Assembly: GCA_045661305.1 (NCBI GenBank) | Contig: JAZRFJ010000002.1 | Location: forward strand, 1 to 48,799 | Origin: UMGS1840 sp045661305 | Lineage (GTDB): Bacteria > Bacillota > Clostridia > UMGS1840 | Length of the DNA: 48,799 nucleotides | Direction of reading: 5' to 3' | Shown: piece after piece, positions 1 to 8,619 of the stretch | Layout: every line of letters starts with the position of its first letter | Position numbering within the stretch: the stretch's first letter is position 1 | Position numbers and translations under genes: made by a program | The notes under the pieces: model-generated | Databases searched by the model: none | What the model was told of the DNA's origin: nothing | The model's input: the letters and a program-made list of their open reading frames with translations, nothing else

Positions 1-14
1 ATATCACAAGCGTT

Positions 15-73
15 TTGTCAAGGTAAGACGGTAGTATTTTCTACCGAAAATCTCCACCGTTCCACCTTGACAA
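15..73. repeat. Inverted repeat with nested hairpin at the window edge
   Basis: Ten-base arms TTGTCAAGGT (15-24) and ACCTTGACAA (64-73) are perfect complements. Inside them a second hairpin CGGTAG / CTACCG (29-34 and 41-46) is nested. There is no T-tract on either side, so it is not a classic intrinsic terminator. It could be an operator, an RNA structure belonging to a gene left of the window, or the end of a repeat. The function is unknown. Confidence 0.5.
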
Positions 74-145
74 ATAAAAATTTGGAGTGCATCTTTTTAT
101 TTTTTAAATAAAAGTGTCACCCATCATTGACAATTCTACAAAATA

Positions 146-688
146 TTAAAAAAAATTTCGTTTTTTACAAAAAAAGAAGGCATATAAAAAAGAGCTTGAT
201 GTTCCTAAAATAATATCCCACATAGTATCATTAAGGGAGTTATTCTGTGCATTTGTTTTAAACAGAATATCGGAAAAAAATTCCCATATTTCCCAAACTG
301 ATGCACAAGCTGATGCAAATAAAATACAAAATAAAATTGTAAGAGTTTTATTTATTGTGTTTCCCTTTAACCTTATATATATTTCAAACCCTATTTTTGC
401 TGTGAGAAATCCTGATAAAAAGTGAAGAATTCTGTCCCAATAGGGAATTATATGGTAAAAATTAAGTGCTTTTCCCAAAAAAAGTGAGAGAAGAATAAAA
501 ATAACAATAAAATGGCAGGTTTTTTCTTGAAATATTTTTTTGTTTTTTACAAAAATAAAAAACAAAATTATAATTCCTAAAGTAAGTGCTGAATTAAGCA
601 TAGCAGAAAAATTTTTACTAAATAAACTGTAAATAAAAAATATTAGCGGAAAAAGCGTGTAGAAAAATATATAGTGTGTTTTTAACAT
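146..688 (-). CDS. Small polytopic membrane protein, DUF2238-like
   Basis: About 180 residues with five or six hydrophobic segments and short basic loops. Conserved-looking polar positions sit in the second half: YWDRILHF, WEIWEFFSD and DTMWDII. These D/H/E-bearing membrane motifs recall the DUF2238/YjdF-type family of small integral membrane proteins, whose function is not established. The longest frame starts at 700, but the Shine-Dalgarno GGAGGT overlaps that upstream ATG and lies correctly before the ATG at 688, so 688 is preferred. It is divergent from the SCIFF gene and stands alone. The family assignment is from motif resemblance only. Confidence 0.6.
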   Translation of the reverse strand: MLKTHYIFFYTLFPLIFFIYSLFSKNFSAMLNSALTLGIIILFFIFVKNKKIFQEKTCHFIVIFILLSLFLGKALNFYHIIPYWDRILHFLSGFLTAKIGFEIYIRLKGNTINKTLTILFCILFASACASVWEIWEFFSDILFKTNAQNNSLNDTMWDIILGTSSSFLYAFFFCKKRNFF

Positions 689-770
689 AGATACCTCCAT
701 ATTAACAATGTATGCCGTATTGTTATTTTGTTACAAAGGATGTAAATTTATCATTTTTATTTAAAAACTA

Positions 771-799
771 TTGACTTTATAAGAAAAAAGTGGTATTAT
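771..799 (+). promoter_or_regulatory. Sigma-A-type promoter of the SCIFF operon
   Basis: A -35 TTGACT (771-776) and a -10 TATTAT (794-799) are separated by 17 bases. They lie 30 bases before the SCIFF start codon, which has a strong AGGAGG Shine-Dalgarno at 818-823. Confidence 0.75.
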
Positions 800-828
800 T
801 ACTATATGAATTAATATAGGAGGACTTT

Positions 829-981
829 ATGATGAAACACATAAAAACAATTAAAACACGCAATCTTTGCAACAGTGCAAAAAACGGCGGCTGCGGAGAA
901 TGTCAGACTTCTTGTCAGTCTGCTTGCAAAACAAGCTGTGGTATTGCTAATCAGAAGTGCGAAAGCAAAGAAAGCAAATAA
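829..981 (+). CDS. scfA: SCIFF ranthipeptide precursor (six cysteines in forty-five residues)
   Basis: Fifty residues starting MMKHIKTIKTRN, followed by a cysteine-rich core with Cys at 14, 22, 25, 29, 33, 37 and 44. The CGECQTSCQSACKTSC block (22-37) is the hallmark of the SCIFF family, found in nearly all Clostridia. The adjacent radical SAM/SPASM maturase installs thioether cross-links between Cys sulfur and a nearby residue. The physiological role of the product is still debated; signalling has been proposed. This copy has seven cysteines rather than six; Cys14 is the extra one. The gene has its own promoter and is followed by a terminator hairpin before the maturase gene, so the precursor is probably made in excess. 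Two adjacent ATG codons open the frame, and either could start it. Confidence 0.95.
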   Translation: MMKHIKTIKTRNLCNSAKNGGCGECQTSCQSACKTSCGIANQKCESKESK

Positions 982-1006
982 TTTTTCAGATTAAAAACGA
1001 GACAAG

Positions 1007-1033
1007 AGCTGTCGCATCACGACAGCTTTTTTT
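1007..1033 (+). terminator. Intrinsic terminator between SCIFF precursor and maturase
   Basis: The stem AGCTGTCG / CGACAGCT (1007-1014 and 1020-1027) has a five-base loop and runs into seven T (1027-1033). It lies just 20 bases before the maturase start, so maturase expression probably depends on read-through. This gives a high precursor:enzyme ratio, as is common in RiPP operons. Confidence 0.85.
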
Positions 1034-1053
1034 CATAATAAAGGTGAATATAT

Positions 1054-2436
1054 ATGATACATCAGTATAAACTTAATAACTGTAATATTGTTTTAGATGT
1101 CTGCTCAGGGGCTGTCCATGTTGTTGACGATGTCGCATACGATATTATAGAAATATTTGAAGATAAGAATAAAGACGAGATTATTTCTTTTATTTGTGAA
1201 AAATATAAAGATAACTCTGATATAACAAAACAAGATATAGAAGAATGTTATGAGCAGATAGTAGCTTTAAAAGATGAAGGTGTGCTTTTTGCACCTGATA
1301 CTTTTGAGCCTATGGCGGGAGATTTAAAGGAAAAAACATCAGGAGTTATAAAGGCACTTTGTCTTCATGTTTCTCATACCTGTAACTTAAACTGTTCATA
1401 TTGCTTTGCAAGTCAGGGGAAATACAATGGTGAGAGAGCAATAATGAGCTTTGAAACAGGGAAAAGAGCACTCGATTTTCTCATTGAAAATTCAGGCACA
1501 AGAAAAAATCTTGAGGTGGATTTTTTCGGCGGTGAACCGCTTATGAACTGGCAGGTTGTAAAGGACCTTGTCGAATATGCAAGAAAAATTGAGAAAGAAA
1601 AAAATAAAAACTTCCGTTTTACGCTCACTACAAACGGAGTTCTTATTGATGACGATGTTATTGAATTTTCAAACCGAGAAATGAGTAATGTTGTTTTAAG
1701 CTTAGACGGAAGAAAGGAAGTCCATGACCGCTTCAGAGTAGATTATGCGGGTAACGGAAGCTGGGAAAAGATTGTCCCTAAATTCCAGAAATTTGTTGAA
1801 AAAAGAGGCAATCGCGACTATTATATGAGAGGTACTTTTACCCATAATAATGTTGACTTTTTAAAGGATATTGAAAAAATGCTTGAACTTGGGTTTACAG
1901 AACTCAGCATGGAGCCTGTTGTGTGTGCACCAGGTGATGAGGGTGAACTTACAAAGGAAGATTTGCCTGTTTTATTTGAGCAATATGAAAAGTTAGCCGA
2001 GCTTATGATAAAAAGAAAAAAAGAGGGCAGACCATTTACATTTTATCATTATATGATAGACCTTTCGGGCGGACCTTGCATATACAAGAGAATTTCGGGC
2101 TGTGGCTCAGGAACTGAGTATATGGCTGTTACTCCTTGGGGAGATTTGTACCCATGTCATCAGTTTGTTGGTGATGAAAAATTCAAGCTCGGAAATATAT
2201 GGGACGGTGTGGATAACAAAGAAATTCAGGACGAATTTAAAAGCTGTAATGTATATGAAAGGGAAGAATGCAGAACTTGTTGGGCAAGACTTTACTGTTC
2301 AGGCGGCTGTGCGGCAAATGCTTACCACTCAACAGGCTCAATAAGGGGAATTTATAAGTATGGCTGTGAGCTTTTTAAGAAAAGAATGGAATGTGCAATT
2401 ATGGTTGCCGCATTAAATGAACTTGATGGTGAATGA
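1054..2436 (+). CDS. scfB: SCIFF radical SAM/SPASM maturase (thioether-forming)
   Basis: 460 residues. An N-terminal ~90-residue region resembles a RiPP precursor recognition element. The radical SAM core follows, with CxxxCxxC at Cys110, Cys114 and Cys117 (HTCNLNCSYC) and a FFGGEPL motif that helps bind S-adenosylmethionine. The C-terminal SPASM domain carries the cysteine series CGSGTEY, YPCH, CRTCWARLYCSGGC and YGCELF, which ligates two auxiliary [4Fe-4S] clusters. It acts in the cytoplasm on the SCIFF peptide encoded directly upstream, forming Cys-to-residue thioethers. The start at 1054 has AAGGTG eight bases upstream. The length fits the family. The next gene begins four bases after the stop codon, so the run continues as an operon. 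Confidence 0.95.
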   Translation: MIHQYKLNNCNIVLDVCSGAVHVVDDVAYDIIEIFEDKNKDEIISFICEKYKDNSDITKQDIEECYEQIVALKDEGVLFAPDTFEPMAGDLKEKTSGVIKALCLHVSHTCNLNCSYCFASQGKYNGERAIMSFETGKRALDFLIENSGTRKNLEVDFFGGEPLMNWQVVKDLVEYARKIEKEKNKNFRFTLTTNGVLIDDDVIEFSNREMSNVVLSLDGRKEVHDRFRVDYAGNGSWEKIVPKFQKFVEKRGNRDYYMRGTFTHNNVDFLKDIEKMLELGFTELSMEPVVCAPGDEGELTKEDLPVLFEQYEKLAELMIKRKKEGRPFTFYHYMIDLSGGPCIYKRISGCGSGTEYMAVTPWGDLYPCHQFVGDEKFKLGNIWDGVDNKEIQDEFKSCNVYEREECRTCWARLYCSGGCAANAYHSTGSIRGIYKYGCELFKKRMECAIMVAALNELDGE

Positions 2437-2439
2437 AAA

Positions 2440-3777
2440 ATGAACACTCCAATTTGTGATTTTATATCAGAATACATAGATAGAAATGCTTTAAGACTGC
2501 ATATGCCTGGTCATAAGGGACAGTCTTTTTTGGGGTATGAAGCTTTAGATATTACTGAAATAAACGGAGCTGACAGCTTGTATCATGCAGATGGGATAAT
2601 TAAGGAAAGTGAAAAAAATGCAAGTAAGCTTTTTGGTGCAGATACCTTTTACTCTGTTGAGGGAACAACGCTTTCAATAAAGGCTATGCTTTATTTAGCT
2701 CTTATGGCAAATAAGAAAGAGAACAAAAGACAAACTATTATTGCAGGAAGAAATGCACATAAAGCTTTTATTGATGCGGCTGCTGCTTTAGATTTTGATA
2801 TAAAGTGGCTGTATGGGTGTGAGGAAGAAAGCTATCTTTCATGTAATTTTTCCATAGAACAGTTAAAGGATATGTTGGAGAGAGAAGAAAATATAACAGC
2901 AGTATATATTACTTCCCCTGATTATCTGGGAAATATCTCGGATATAGAAAAGATAGCGGAAATATGTCATAAAGATGGCGTTTTTCTTCTTATGGATAAT
3001 GCTCACGGAGCATATCTTAAATTTTTGGAAAAATCAATGCATCCTATTGACTTGGGTGCAGATATTGTATGCGATTCAGCACATAAAACACTGCCTGCAT
3101 TAACAGGCGGTGCATATCTTCATATATCAAAAAAATTGCCACAATTTTTTAAAAATAATGTAAAATCTACACTGTCGCTTTTTGGGTCTACAAGTCCATC
3201 ATATCTTATCTTGCAATCTTTGGATTTTGTAAATAAATACCTTGATGACGGCTATAAGAAAAAACTATGTGATTTTTTGAAAAAGTCAGAAAAACTAAAA
3301 GAAAACCTAAAAAAAGCAGGTTATACACTTTTTGGGAACGAACCTTTGAAAATCACTTTGGAAACGAAAAGCTACGGCTATTTCGGTTATGAATTTTCAA
3401 AAATTATGGAAGATAATAATATTATCTGTGAATTTTACGATTCTGATTTTGTTGTTTTTATGCTTACACCCGAAATAGATGATAAAAGTCTTGAAATGCT
3501 GGAGAAAACACTTCTTAATGTTCCAAAGAAAAGAAAGATAGATGAAAAATCTCCAAAACGAGTAGTATTAGAAACTGTTCTTACAGTTCGTGAAGCAGTT
3601 TTTTCTAAAAAAGAGGAAGTAAAAATAGAGGATAGTATTGGAAGAATACTTGCAAGCACAAATATAAGCTGTCCGCCTGCTGTAAGTATAGCAGTATGCG
3701 GAGAGAGAATAACAAAAGAAGCGGTTGAAGCATTCACATATTATAAAAAAGATAAATGTCTGGTGGTCATAGAATGA
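2440..3777 (+). CDS. Orn/Lys/Arg decarboxylase-family PLP enzyme
   Basis: 445 residues of aspartate-aminotransferase fold, in the Orn/Lys/Arg decarboxylase major-domain family. The opening motif LRLHMPGHKG is characteristic. D186 and H189 in MDNAHG are positioned to hold the PLP ring, and K216 in SAHKTLPALTGG is the Schiff-base lysine. It is compact compared with the 700-residue inducible decarboxylases and matches the short Gram-positive biosynthetic type (SpeA/Cad-like). The substrate (arginine, lysine or ornithine) cannot be told from sequence alone. The start is 4 bases after scfB, and its stop overlaps the next start by ATGA (3774-3777), indicating translational coupling. Confidence 0.85.
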   Translation: MNTPICDFISEYIDRNALRLHMPGHKGQSFLGYEALDITEINGADSLYHADGIIKESEKNASKLFGADTFYSVEGTTLSIKAMLYLALMANKKENKRQTIIAGRNAHKAFIDAAAALDFDIKWLYGCEEESYLSCNFSIEQLKDMLEREENITAVYITSPDYLGNISDIEKIAEICHKDGVFLLMDNAHGAYLKFLEKSMHPIDLGADIVCDSAHKTLPALTGGAYLHISKKLPQFFKNNVKSTLSLFGSTSPSYLILQSLDFVNKYLDDGYKKKLCDFLKKSEKLKENLKKAGYTLFGNEPLKITLETKSYGYFGYEFSKIMEDNNIICEFYDSDFVVFMLTPEIDDKSLEMLEKTLLNVPKKRKIDEKSPKRVVLETVLTVREAVFSKKEEVKIEDSIGRILASTNISCPPAVSIAVCGERITKEAVEAFTYYKKDKCLVVIE

Positions 3778-5183
3778 ATTTTTTTGACGATTTGTACAAT
3801 GACAAAAAGGATTTTGGAATTGCAAAAATTATTGCAAAAAAAGCAGATGAGATAGGCGGTTGTGCCTATTTTGTCGGCGGATATGTAAGGGATAAGCTTT
3901 TGGGAATAGCGGATAATAACGAGAAAATGGATATTGATATTGAAGTTCACGGTGTTATTCCTAAAAAGCTTGAGGAGATAATTGATAAAGTAGGTATCCG
4001 TCTTAATATCGGCGAAAGCTTTGGAATTTACAGTATAAAGGGGAGCAATATTGATATTGCACTCCCAAGAAAAGAAAAATTAAGAGGGATAGGACACCGA
4101 GATTTTGATGTTATTGCAGACCCTTTTATAGGAACGAAAAAAGCGGCTGAAAGACGCGATTTTACTGTTAATGCACTTATGGAAAATATCTTAACAGGTG
4201 AAATTATCGACCATTTTGGCGGAAGAGATGACCTTGATAACAAAATATTAAGGCATGTGAATGATGATACCTTTTGCGAGGACCCCTTAAGAGTTCTTCG
4301 CCTTTCACAGTTTTCGGCAAGATTTTTGTTTGAAGTATCAGAAAGTACAATTAAGCTTTGTAAAACTATAAAGCTTGATGCACTCTCAAAGGAAAGAGTG
4401 TTTGGTGAGCTTGAAAAAGCACTTTTAAAAGCAGAAAAGCCGTCAATATTTTTTGAGGTTTTAAGAAAGACAAATCAGCTTTCTTACTGGTTCTATGAGC
4501 TTGAGGAACTTATTGGAGTAGAGCAAAACAAGAAGTACCATGCTGAGGGTGATGTATGGAATCATACGATGATGGTTATTGACGAGGCTGCAAAATTAAG
4601 AGAAAAGGTGTCATATCCGCTTGGGTTTATGCTGTCGGCAGTTGTTCACGATTTAGGCAAGAGCATCACTACAAAAGAAATAAACGGAGTAATTCATGCT
4701 TATAATCATGAAAATGCGGGGCTAAAGCTTGTTGATAGCTTTATAAAGAGGCTTACAAACGAGGGAAAAATCAAGAAATATGTTTTGAATATGACAGCAC
4801 TTCATATGAAGCCGAATATACTTGCAAAGGCAAATTCGGGAATAAAAGCTACAAATAAGATGTATGATGAGTCGCTCTCACCAAAAGACCTTATATATCT
4901 TTCTGTCGCTGACTCTTTTGGAAGAATAAAAGAAAATTCCAAAGATTCAGGTGGGAATAAAAACGCTGATTTTCTCTTTGAAAGACTAAAAGTTTATGAA
5001 GAAATGATGGAAAGACCGTATGTTACGGGAAAAGACCTGATAGATGCAGGATTAGAGTCGGGAAAATATTTTTCTGAAGCACTTTCTTATGCTCATAAGC
5101 TAAGGTTAGCAGGAATCGAAAAAGAAGAAGCATTAAAACAGGTTTTAGGCTATGTGAGAAAGCTAAAAAGGGGGAGTAGATAA
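3774..5183 (+). CDS. cca: CCA-adding tRNA nucleotidyltransferase with HD domain
   Basis: 469 residues. The class II nucleotidyltransferase head shows the GG motif (FVGGYVRD, 34-41), catalytic Asp53 and Asp55 in DIDIEV, and RRDFTVNAL (127-135). A neck/body region follows, then an HD domain with H264 and H292-D293 (VVHDLGKS). The enzyme adds or repairs the 3' CCA end of tRNAs; the HD domain usually adds phosphohydrolase activity. A longer frame begins at 3756, but the ATG at 3774 overlaps the preceding stop as ATGA and has GGTGG 8-9 bases upstream, so 3774 is chosen. Confidence 0.93.
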   Translation: MNFFDDLYNDKKDFGIAKIIAKKADEIGGCAYFVGGYVRDKLLGIADNNEKMDIDIEVHGVIPKKLEEIIDKVGIRLNIGESFGIYSIKGSNIDIALPRKEKLRGIGHRDFDVIADPFIGTKKAAERRDFTVNALMENILTGEIIDHFGGRDDLDNKILRHVNDDTFCEDPLRVLRLSQFSARFLFEVSESTIKLCKTIKLDALSKERVFGELEKALLKAEKPSIFFEVLRKTNQLSYWFYELEELIGVEQNKKYHAEGDVWNHTMMVIDEAAKLREKVSYPLGFMLSAVVHDLGKSITTKEINGVIHAYNHENAGLKLVDSFIKRLTNEGKIKKYVLNMTALHMKPNILAKANSGIKATNKMYDESLSPKDLIYLSVADSFGRIKENSKDSGGNKNADFLFERLKVYEEMMERPYVTGKDLIDAGLESGKYFSEALSYAHKLRLAGIEKEEALKQVLGYVRKLKRGSR

Positions 5184-5184
5184 A

Positions 5185-5547
5185 GTGTTTTACGGAACTT
5201 ATAATGTCAAAGTGAAAGACAACACTGTAAATATACCATTCGAATTTGAAAATAAGAAATGCGTAATTTATTGTATGAAAGATGTCGAAAATATTATTTT
5301 TTTGCAAGTTTGGAAAATAGAAGATATAAAAAAAGCCAAAGATTTTTCAAAAGACTTTGAGATTTTGTGTTCTTATGAACAAGTTATAGACGAAAAAAAA
5401 TTTGTTCTTCCAAAAGAGTTTTCAGATTATTTAGGTGAAGAAAAAAATGTCCGTATAAGCGGAGTTGTTGACTATATTGACATAATAAAAGAAAGTGATT
5501 TTAAAGAGCTTAGTGACGAAGAAATTGACAAGCTCCTTGATTTTTAG
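5185..5547 (+). CDS. Divergent MraZ-like (double AbrB-fold) protein
   Basis: 120 residues, starting at GTG with GGGGAG upstream. The architecture is that of MraZ, the DNA-binding repressor at the head of division/cell-wall clusters, with two similar halves. The first is MFYGTYNVKVKDNTVNIPFEF, here shortened to its landmarks MFYGTY and NIPFEF. The second is IDEKKFVLPKEF followed by a YLGEEKNVRISGVVDYIDI-type strand set. The DNA-contacting DxxxR signature of MraZ is lost in both halves (the second reads DEKKF). It is separated by one base from cca and is not near mraW/ftsL. It may therefore be a paralog that no longer binds the classic MraZ repeats. I am fairly confident of the fold, not of the function. 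Confidence 0.6.
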   Translation: MFYGTYNVKVKDNTVNIPFEFENKKCVIYCMKDVENIIFLQVWKIEDIKKAKDFSKDFEILCSYEQVIDEKKFVLPKEFSDYLGEEKNVRISGVVDYIDIIKESDFKELSDEEIDKLLDF

Positions 5548-5555
5548 TGTATAAT
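5525..5555 (+). promoter_or_regulatory. Possible promoter of nhaC-nadE
   Basis: A perfect TTGACA (5525-5530, inside the end of the upstream gene) and a perfect TATAAT (5550-5555) are separated by 19 bases. The spacer is longer than ideal. TG directly precedes the -10. The nhaC start with GAAAGGAAG follows 35 bases on. Confidence 0.45.
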
Positions 5556-5589
5556 TAAATTAAATAAAAAATGAAAGGAAGTAATTTTT

Positions 5590-6933
5590 ATGAACGGAGA
5601 AAAAACATCTCAAAAATCAAATCCATTGGCATTACTGCCAATAGGTGTATTTCTGGTGCTTTATTTAGGACTTGGTATTTTATTTGAATATCTACTTAAA
5701 ATACCGATGGGATTTTATAATATCCCGATTGTTATAGTGTTTCTTATTGCACTTTTGACAGCGTGTATCCAGAACAGAAGCCTTAGTTTTAACAAAAAGC
5801 TTGAAATCATGGGAAAAGGTGTAGGCGACCCTAATATAATAACCATGATACTTATTTTCCTTACAGCAGGAGCCTTTGTCGGAGTAGTTGGAAGAAGCAG
5901 TGCTGAAAGTGTGGCATATTTTATGCTATCTGTAATTCCTGTAAGATATGCAGTTGCAGTCTTGTTTGTTGTAAGCTGTTTTGTATCTACTGCTATGGGA
6001 ACATCTGTGGGAACAATAACTTTAATCACACCTATTGCCGTTGCAGTTTCGACAGCATCAGGCTTTTCACTTCCTCTTTGCATAGCATCAGTTATGGGCG
6101 GTGCGATGTTTGGAGATAATCTTTCATTTATTTCAGATACTACCATTGCCGCTTGTAACGGTCAGGGCTGTAAGATGAAAGATAAATTTAAAGAGAATTT
6201 TGGTATTGCACTTCCTGCGGCACTTGCTACACTTGTGCTTATTTTAGTATTTTCATTCAATCAGGAGATTTCTCCTATCGTATTAAAAGAATATGACCTT
6301 ATTCAGATAATTCCGTACATACTTGTTCTTATTGGCGGAATAATAGGAATAAATGTTTTTGTTATACTTCTTATGGGAATAGTTTCAGGCGCGGCAATTA
6401 TGCTTGCAACAGGTGCAACCCAGGCAACAGCACTTCTTTCATCAATGGGGTCGGGTGCTTCGGGAATGTTTGAAACTACAATGGTTGCAATTTTAGTTTC
6501 TGCAATTTGTGCGCTTATAAGAGAACATGGCGGTTTTGAATATCTTCTTTCTGCAATAAAGCGAGTTTTTAAAGGGAAAAAAGGCGGTCAAATCGGTATG
6601 GGACTTTTGGTTGGTGCTATGGATATAGCAACGGCTAACAATACTGTTGCTATCGTTATGGCAAATCCTATCGCAAAGCAGATGGGGGAGGATTACGATA
6701 TAAGCCCGAGAAAATCTGCATCAATACTTGATACATTTTCTTGTATATTCCAGGGGATAATTCCTTATGGTGCACAGATGCTTGTTGCACTTTCGGCGGC
6801 AAATGAGCTTGAAAAAAGTGTTACTGCTTTCCAGGTAATTCCATACCTTTTCTATCCTTATCTCCTTTTGTTAAGTTCACTTGTTTTCATATTCCTTATT
6901 CCCGATAAGAAGAAAAAAATAGCGGAGGAGTAA
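5590..6933 (+). CDS. nhaC: NhaC-family Na+/H+ antiporter
   Basis: 447 residues with about eleven to twelve hydrophobic segments. The family features seen are the AGAFVGVVGR region, the glycine/serine-rich FVSTAMGTSVGTITLITPIA segment (key part STAMGTSVGT) and the conserved MGGAMFGDNLSFISDTT motif typical of NhaC and the wider IT superfamily. It exchanges Na+ (in some members lactate/malate) for protons across the cytoplasmic membrane. It is followed at two bases by nadE with no obvious functional link. The substrate is inferred from the family. Confidence 0.85.
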   Translation: MNGEKTSQKSNPLALLPIGVFLVLYLGLGILFEYLLKIPMGFYNIPIVIVFLIALLTACIQNRSLSFNKKLEIMGKGVGDPNIITMILIFLTAGAFVGVVGRSSAESVAYFMLSVIPVRYAVAVLFVVSCFVSTAMGTSVGTITLITPIAVAVSTASGFSLPLCIASVMGGAMFGDNLSFISDTTIAACNGQGCKMKDKFKENFGIALPAALATLVLILVFSFNQEISPIVLKEYDLIQIIPYILVLIGGIIGINVFVILLMGIVSGAAIMLATGATQATALLSSMGSGASGMFETTMVAILVSAICALIREHGGFEYLLSAIKRVFKGKKGGQIGMGLLVGAMDIATANNTVAIVMANPIAKQMGEDYDISPRKSASILDTFSCIFQGIIPYGAQMLVALSAANELEKSVTAFQVIPYLFYPYLLLLSSLVFIFLIPDKKKKIAEE

Positions 6934-6935
6934 AT

Positions 6936-7667
6936 ATGTTTGATGCTGTAAAAGTAAAGAATGATTGTGTAGAGTGGATAAGAGATTTTTTTAAACAAAA
7001 TGGTGACGGCTGTAATGCTATTGTAGGAATATCAGGCGGAAAAGACAGCTCAGTTGCGGCGGCACTTATGGTTGAGGCTTTAGGAAAAGAAAGAGTAATT
7101 GGTGTTTTGATGCCAAACGGAGAACAATACGATATAGATATGGCACATCTTCTTGTAAATCATCTTGGAATAAAGCATTATGTTATAAATATAAAAGATG
7201 CTGTTCAAGGAGTTTTAAAAAGTTTGCCTGATGATATGGAAATTTCGCAGCAGACGATAACAAATATTCCGCCCAGAGTAAGAATGACAACACTTTATGC
7301 ACTCTCTCAAAGCTGTAACGGCAGAGTTGTAAACACCTGTAATTTATCTGAGGATTGGGTAGGCTATTCCACAAGATATGGCGATGCGGCAGGTGACTTT
7401 TCACCTATGTGTAACCTTACTGTTACAGAAGTAAAAGAAATCGGAAGAGTTTTGGGGCTTCCTGATCTTTTAGTGGATAAGGTACCCATTGACGGGCTTT
7501 GCGGGAAAACAGACGAAGAAAATTTGGGTTTTACTTATGCAGAACTTGACAGATATATCCGAGAGGGTGTAATAGATGACGAAGAAAAGAAAAAAACAAT
7601 CGACCAAAAGCATAAGAATAACTTGTTTAAATTGCAGCTTATGCCATCGTTTAAGCCTGAAATATAG
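6936..7667 (+). CDS. nadE: NH3-dependent NAD+ synthetase
   Basis: 243 residues, the length of the ammonia-dependent form without a glutaminase domain. The PP-loop SGGKDSS (33-39) binds ATP. The LSEDWVGYSTRYGDAAGDFSP region (key part GYSTRYGDAAGDF) contacts deamido-NAD. The enzyme makes NAD+ from nicotinic acid adenine dinucleotide, ATP and ammonia in the cytoplasm. Its GGAGGAG Shine-Dalgarno lies in the end of nhaC, so the two are co-translated. Confidence 0.93.
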   Translation: MFDAVKVKNDCVEWIRDFFKQNGDGCNAIVGISGGKDSSVAAALMVEALGKERVIGVLMPNGEQYDIDMAHLLVNHLGIKHYVINIKDAVQGVLKSLPDDMEISQQTITNIPPRVRMTTLYALSQSCNGRVVNTCNLSEDWVGYSTRYGDAAGDFSPMCNLTVTEVKEIGRVLGLPDLLVDKVPIDGLCGKTDEENLGFTYAELDRYIREGVIDDEEKKKTIDQKHKNNLFKLQLMPSFKPEI

Positions 7668-7706
7668 ATAATAAAAAAGAGGATGTTTAAAAATTAATTT
7701 TAATAT

Positions 7707-7760
7707 AAAAAGGACACTCTAGATTTGATTGAAAAATCATTTACCAAGATATGTCCTTTT
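7707..7760. terminator. Bidirectional terminator between convergent nadE and activase genes
   Basis: Arms AAAAGGACA (7707-7715) and TGTCCTTTT (7752-7760) enclose a smaller TGATT-GAAA-AATCA hairpin. The outer arms give T-runs in both directions, which suits two convergent transcription units. Confidence 0.65.
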
Positions 7761-7798
7761 TTATTAACATTATTTTATCATAAAATCAGGCAAAGTTC

Positions 7799-8587
7799 TT
7801 ACCCGCCTATCTGGCTTCTTAAGCCCTCTCTTTTAACAACCTCAAGAAGTCTGTTCATTTTTGCATCTGAGGGAGGTGTTATATGAGAAAGTGTATATTC
7901 TCTGCCAAGCCATCTGTATTTATCTGTTCCATACGGGTGGTAGGGGAGAAGATGAAGTTCATCTACATTTGGAAGTGAAGAAGCAAATTGTGCGATTGCT
8001 CTTATTTCTTCCTCTGTATCATTAAATGTAGGAATAACAGGAACTCTTATAATGAGTTTTTTTGCATGGGCAGCAATAAGCTGTGCATTTTCCAAAACTA
8101 CATCGTTTGGCTTTCCTATAAATTCCATGTGCTTTGATTTATCCATATGCTTTATATCCATAAGATATAAATCCAAATATTCAAGATATTTTTTTATAGT
8201 ATCAAAAGGTGCAAAGCCAGTTGATTCCATAGCAGTATTTATTCCGTAGTCCTTGCAGGCTTTAAGGAGTGCAACCGCAAATTCAGGTTGTAAAAGTGAT
8301 TCGCCTCCTGATAAGGTAACACCACCGCCTGAGCGTCTGTAATATGGAAAATCTTTAACTATTTCTTCCATAACTTCACCGACGGTAACATCTCTGCCGA
8401 CAATTTTTTCTTTGCCGTCAACATTCATTGTCTGTATGCCATATTCCTGCGATTCAGGATTACAGCACCATTTGCAACGAAATGCACATCCTTTTAAAAA
8501 GACAATGGTTCTTATTCCAGGCCCGTCGTGAACGGAATATTTCTGAATATCAAAAATTCTTCCTTTAACACTGTTTATGTCAATCAT
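7799..8587 (-). CDS. Glycyl-radical enzyme activating enzyme (radical SAM), short form
   Basis: 262 residues. The radical SAM signature is Cys34, Cys38 and Cys41 in GCAFRCKWC, preceded by the glycyl-radical-activase motif HDGPGIRT. GGGVTLSGGE binds S-adenosylmethionine. It generates the glycyl radical on its partner enzyme, encoded upstream on the same strand 32 bases away. Oddly, activases of glycerol dehydratase, choline lyase and similar enzymes usually carry an inserted ferredoxin-like domain with extra Cys clusters after the first motif. Here the chain runs on with no such cysteines, as in pyruvate formate-lyase activase. The substrate specificity is therefore set by the partner enzyme. 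Confidence 0.9.
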   Translation of the reverse strand: MIDINSVKGRIFDIQKYSVHDGPGIRTIVFLKGCAFRCKWCCNPESQEYGIQTMNVDGKEKIVGRDVTVGEVMEEIVKDFPYYRRSGGGVTLSGGESLLQPEFAVALLKACKDYGINTAMESTGFAPFDTIKKYLEYLDLYLMDIKHMDKSKHMEFIGKPNDVVLENAQLIAAHAKKLIIRVPVIPTFNDTEEEIRAIAQFASSLPNVDELHLLPYHPYGTDKYRWLGREYTLSHITPPSDAKMNRLLEVVKREGLRSQIGG

Positions 8588-8619
8588 TTTTTTTCCTCTG
8601 TTTTTCTTAATACTTTTTG

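Noticed and set aside
829..1033. Riboswitch or leader peptide attenuator ahead of scfB
   Set aside because: The short frame is itself the SCIFF precursor with its conserved Cys pattern. The hairpin is a plain terminator with no competing antiterminator visible.
5715..6146. A 143-codon minus-strand frame within nhaC
   Set aside because: It is antisense to the conserved membrane segments of nhaC, has low-complexity Thr/Ile content and no ribosome-binding site.
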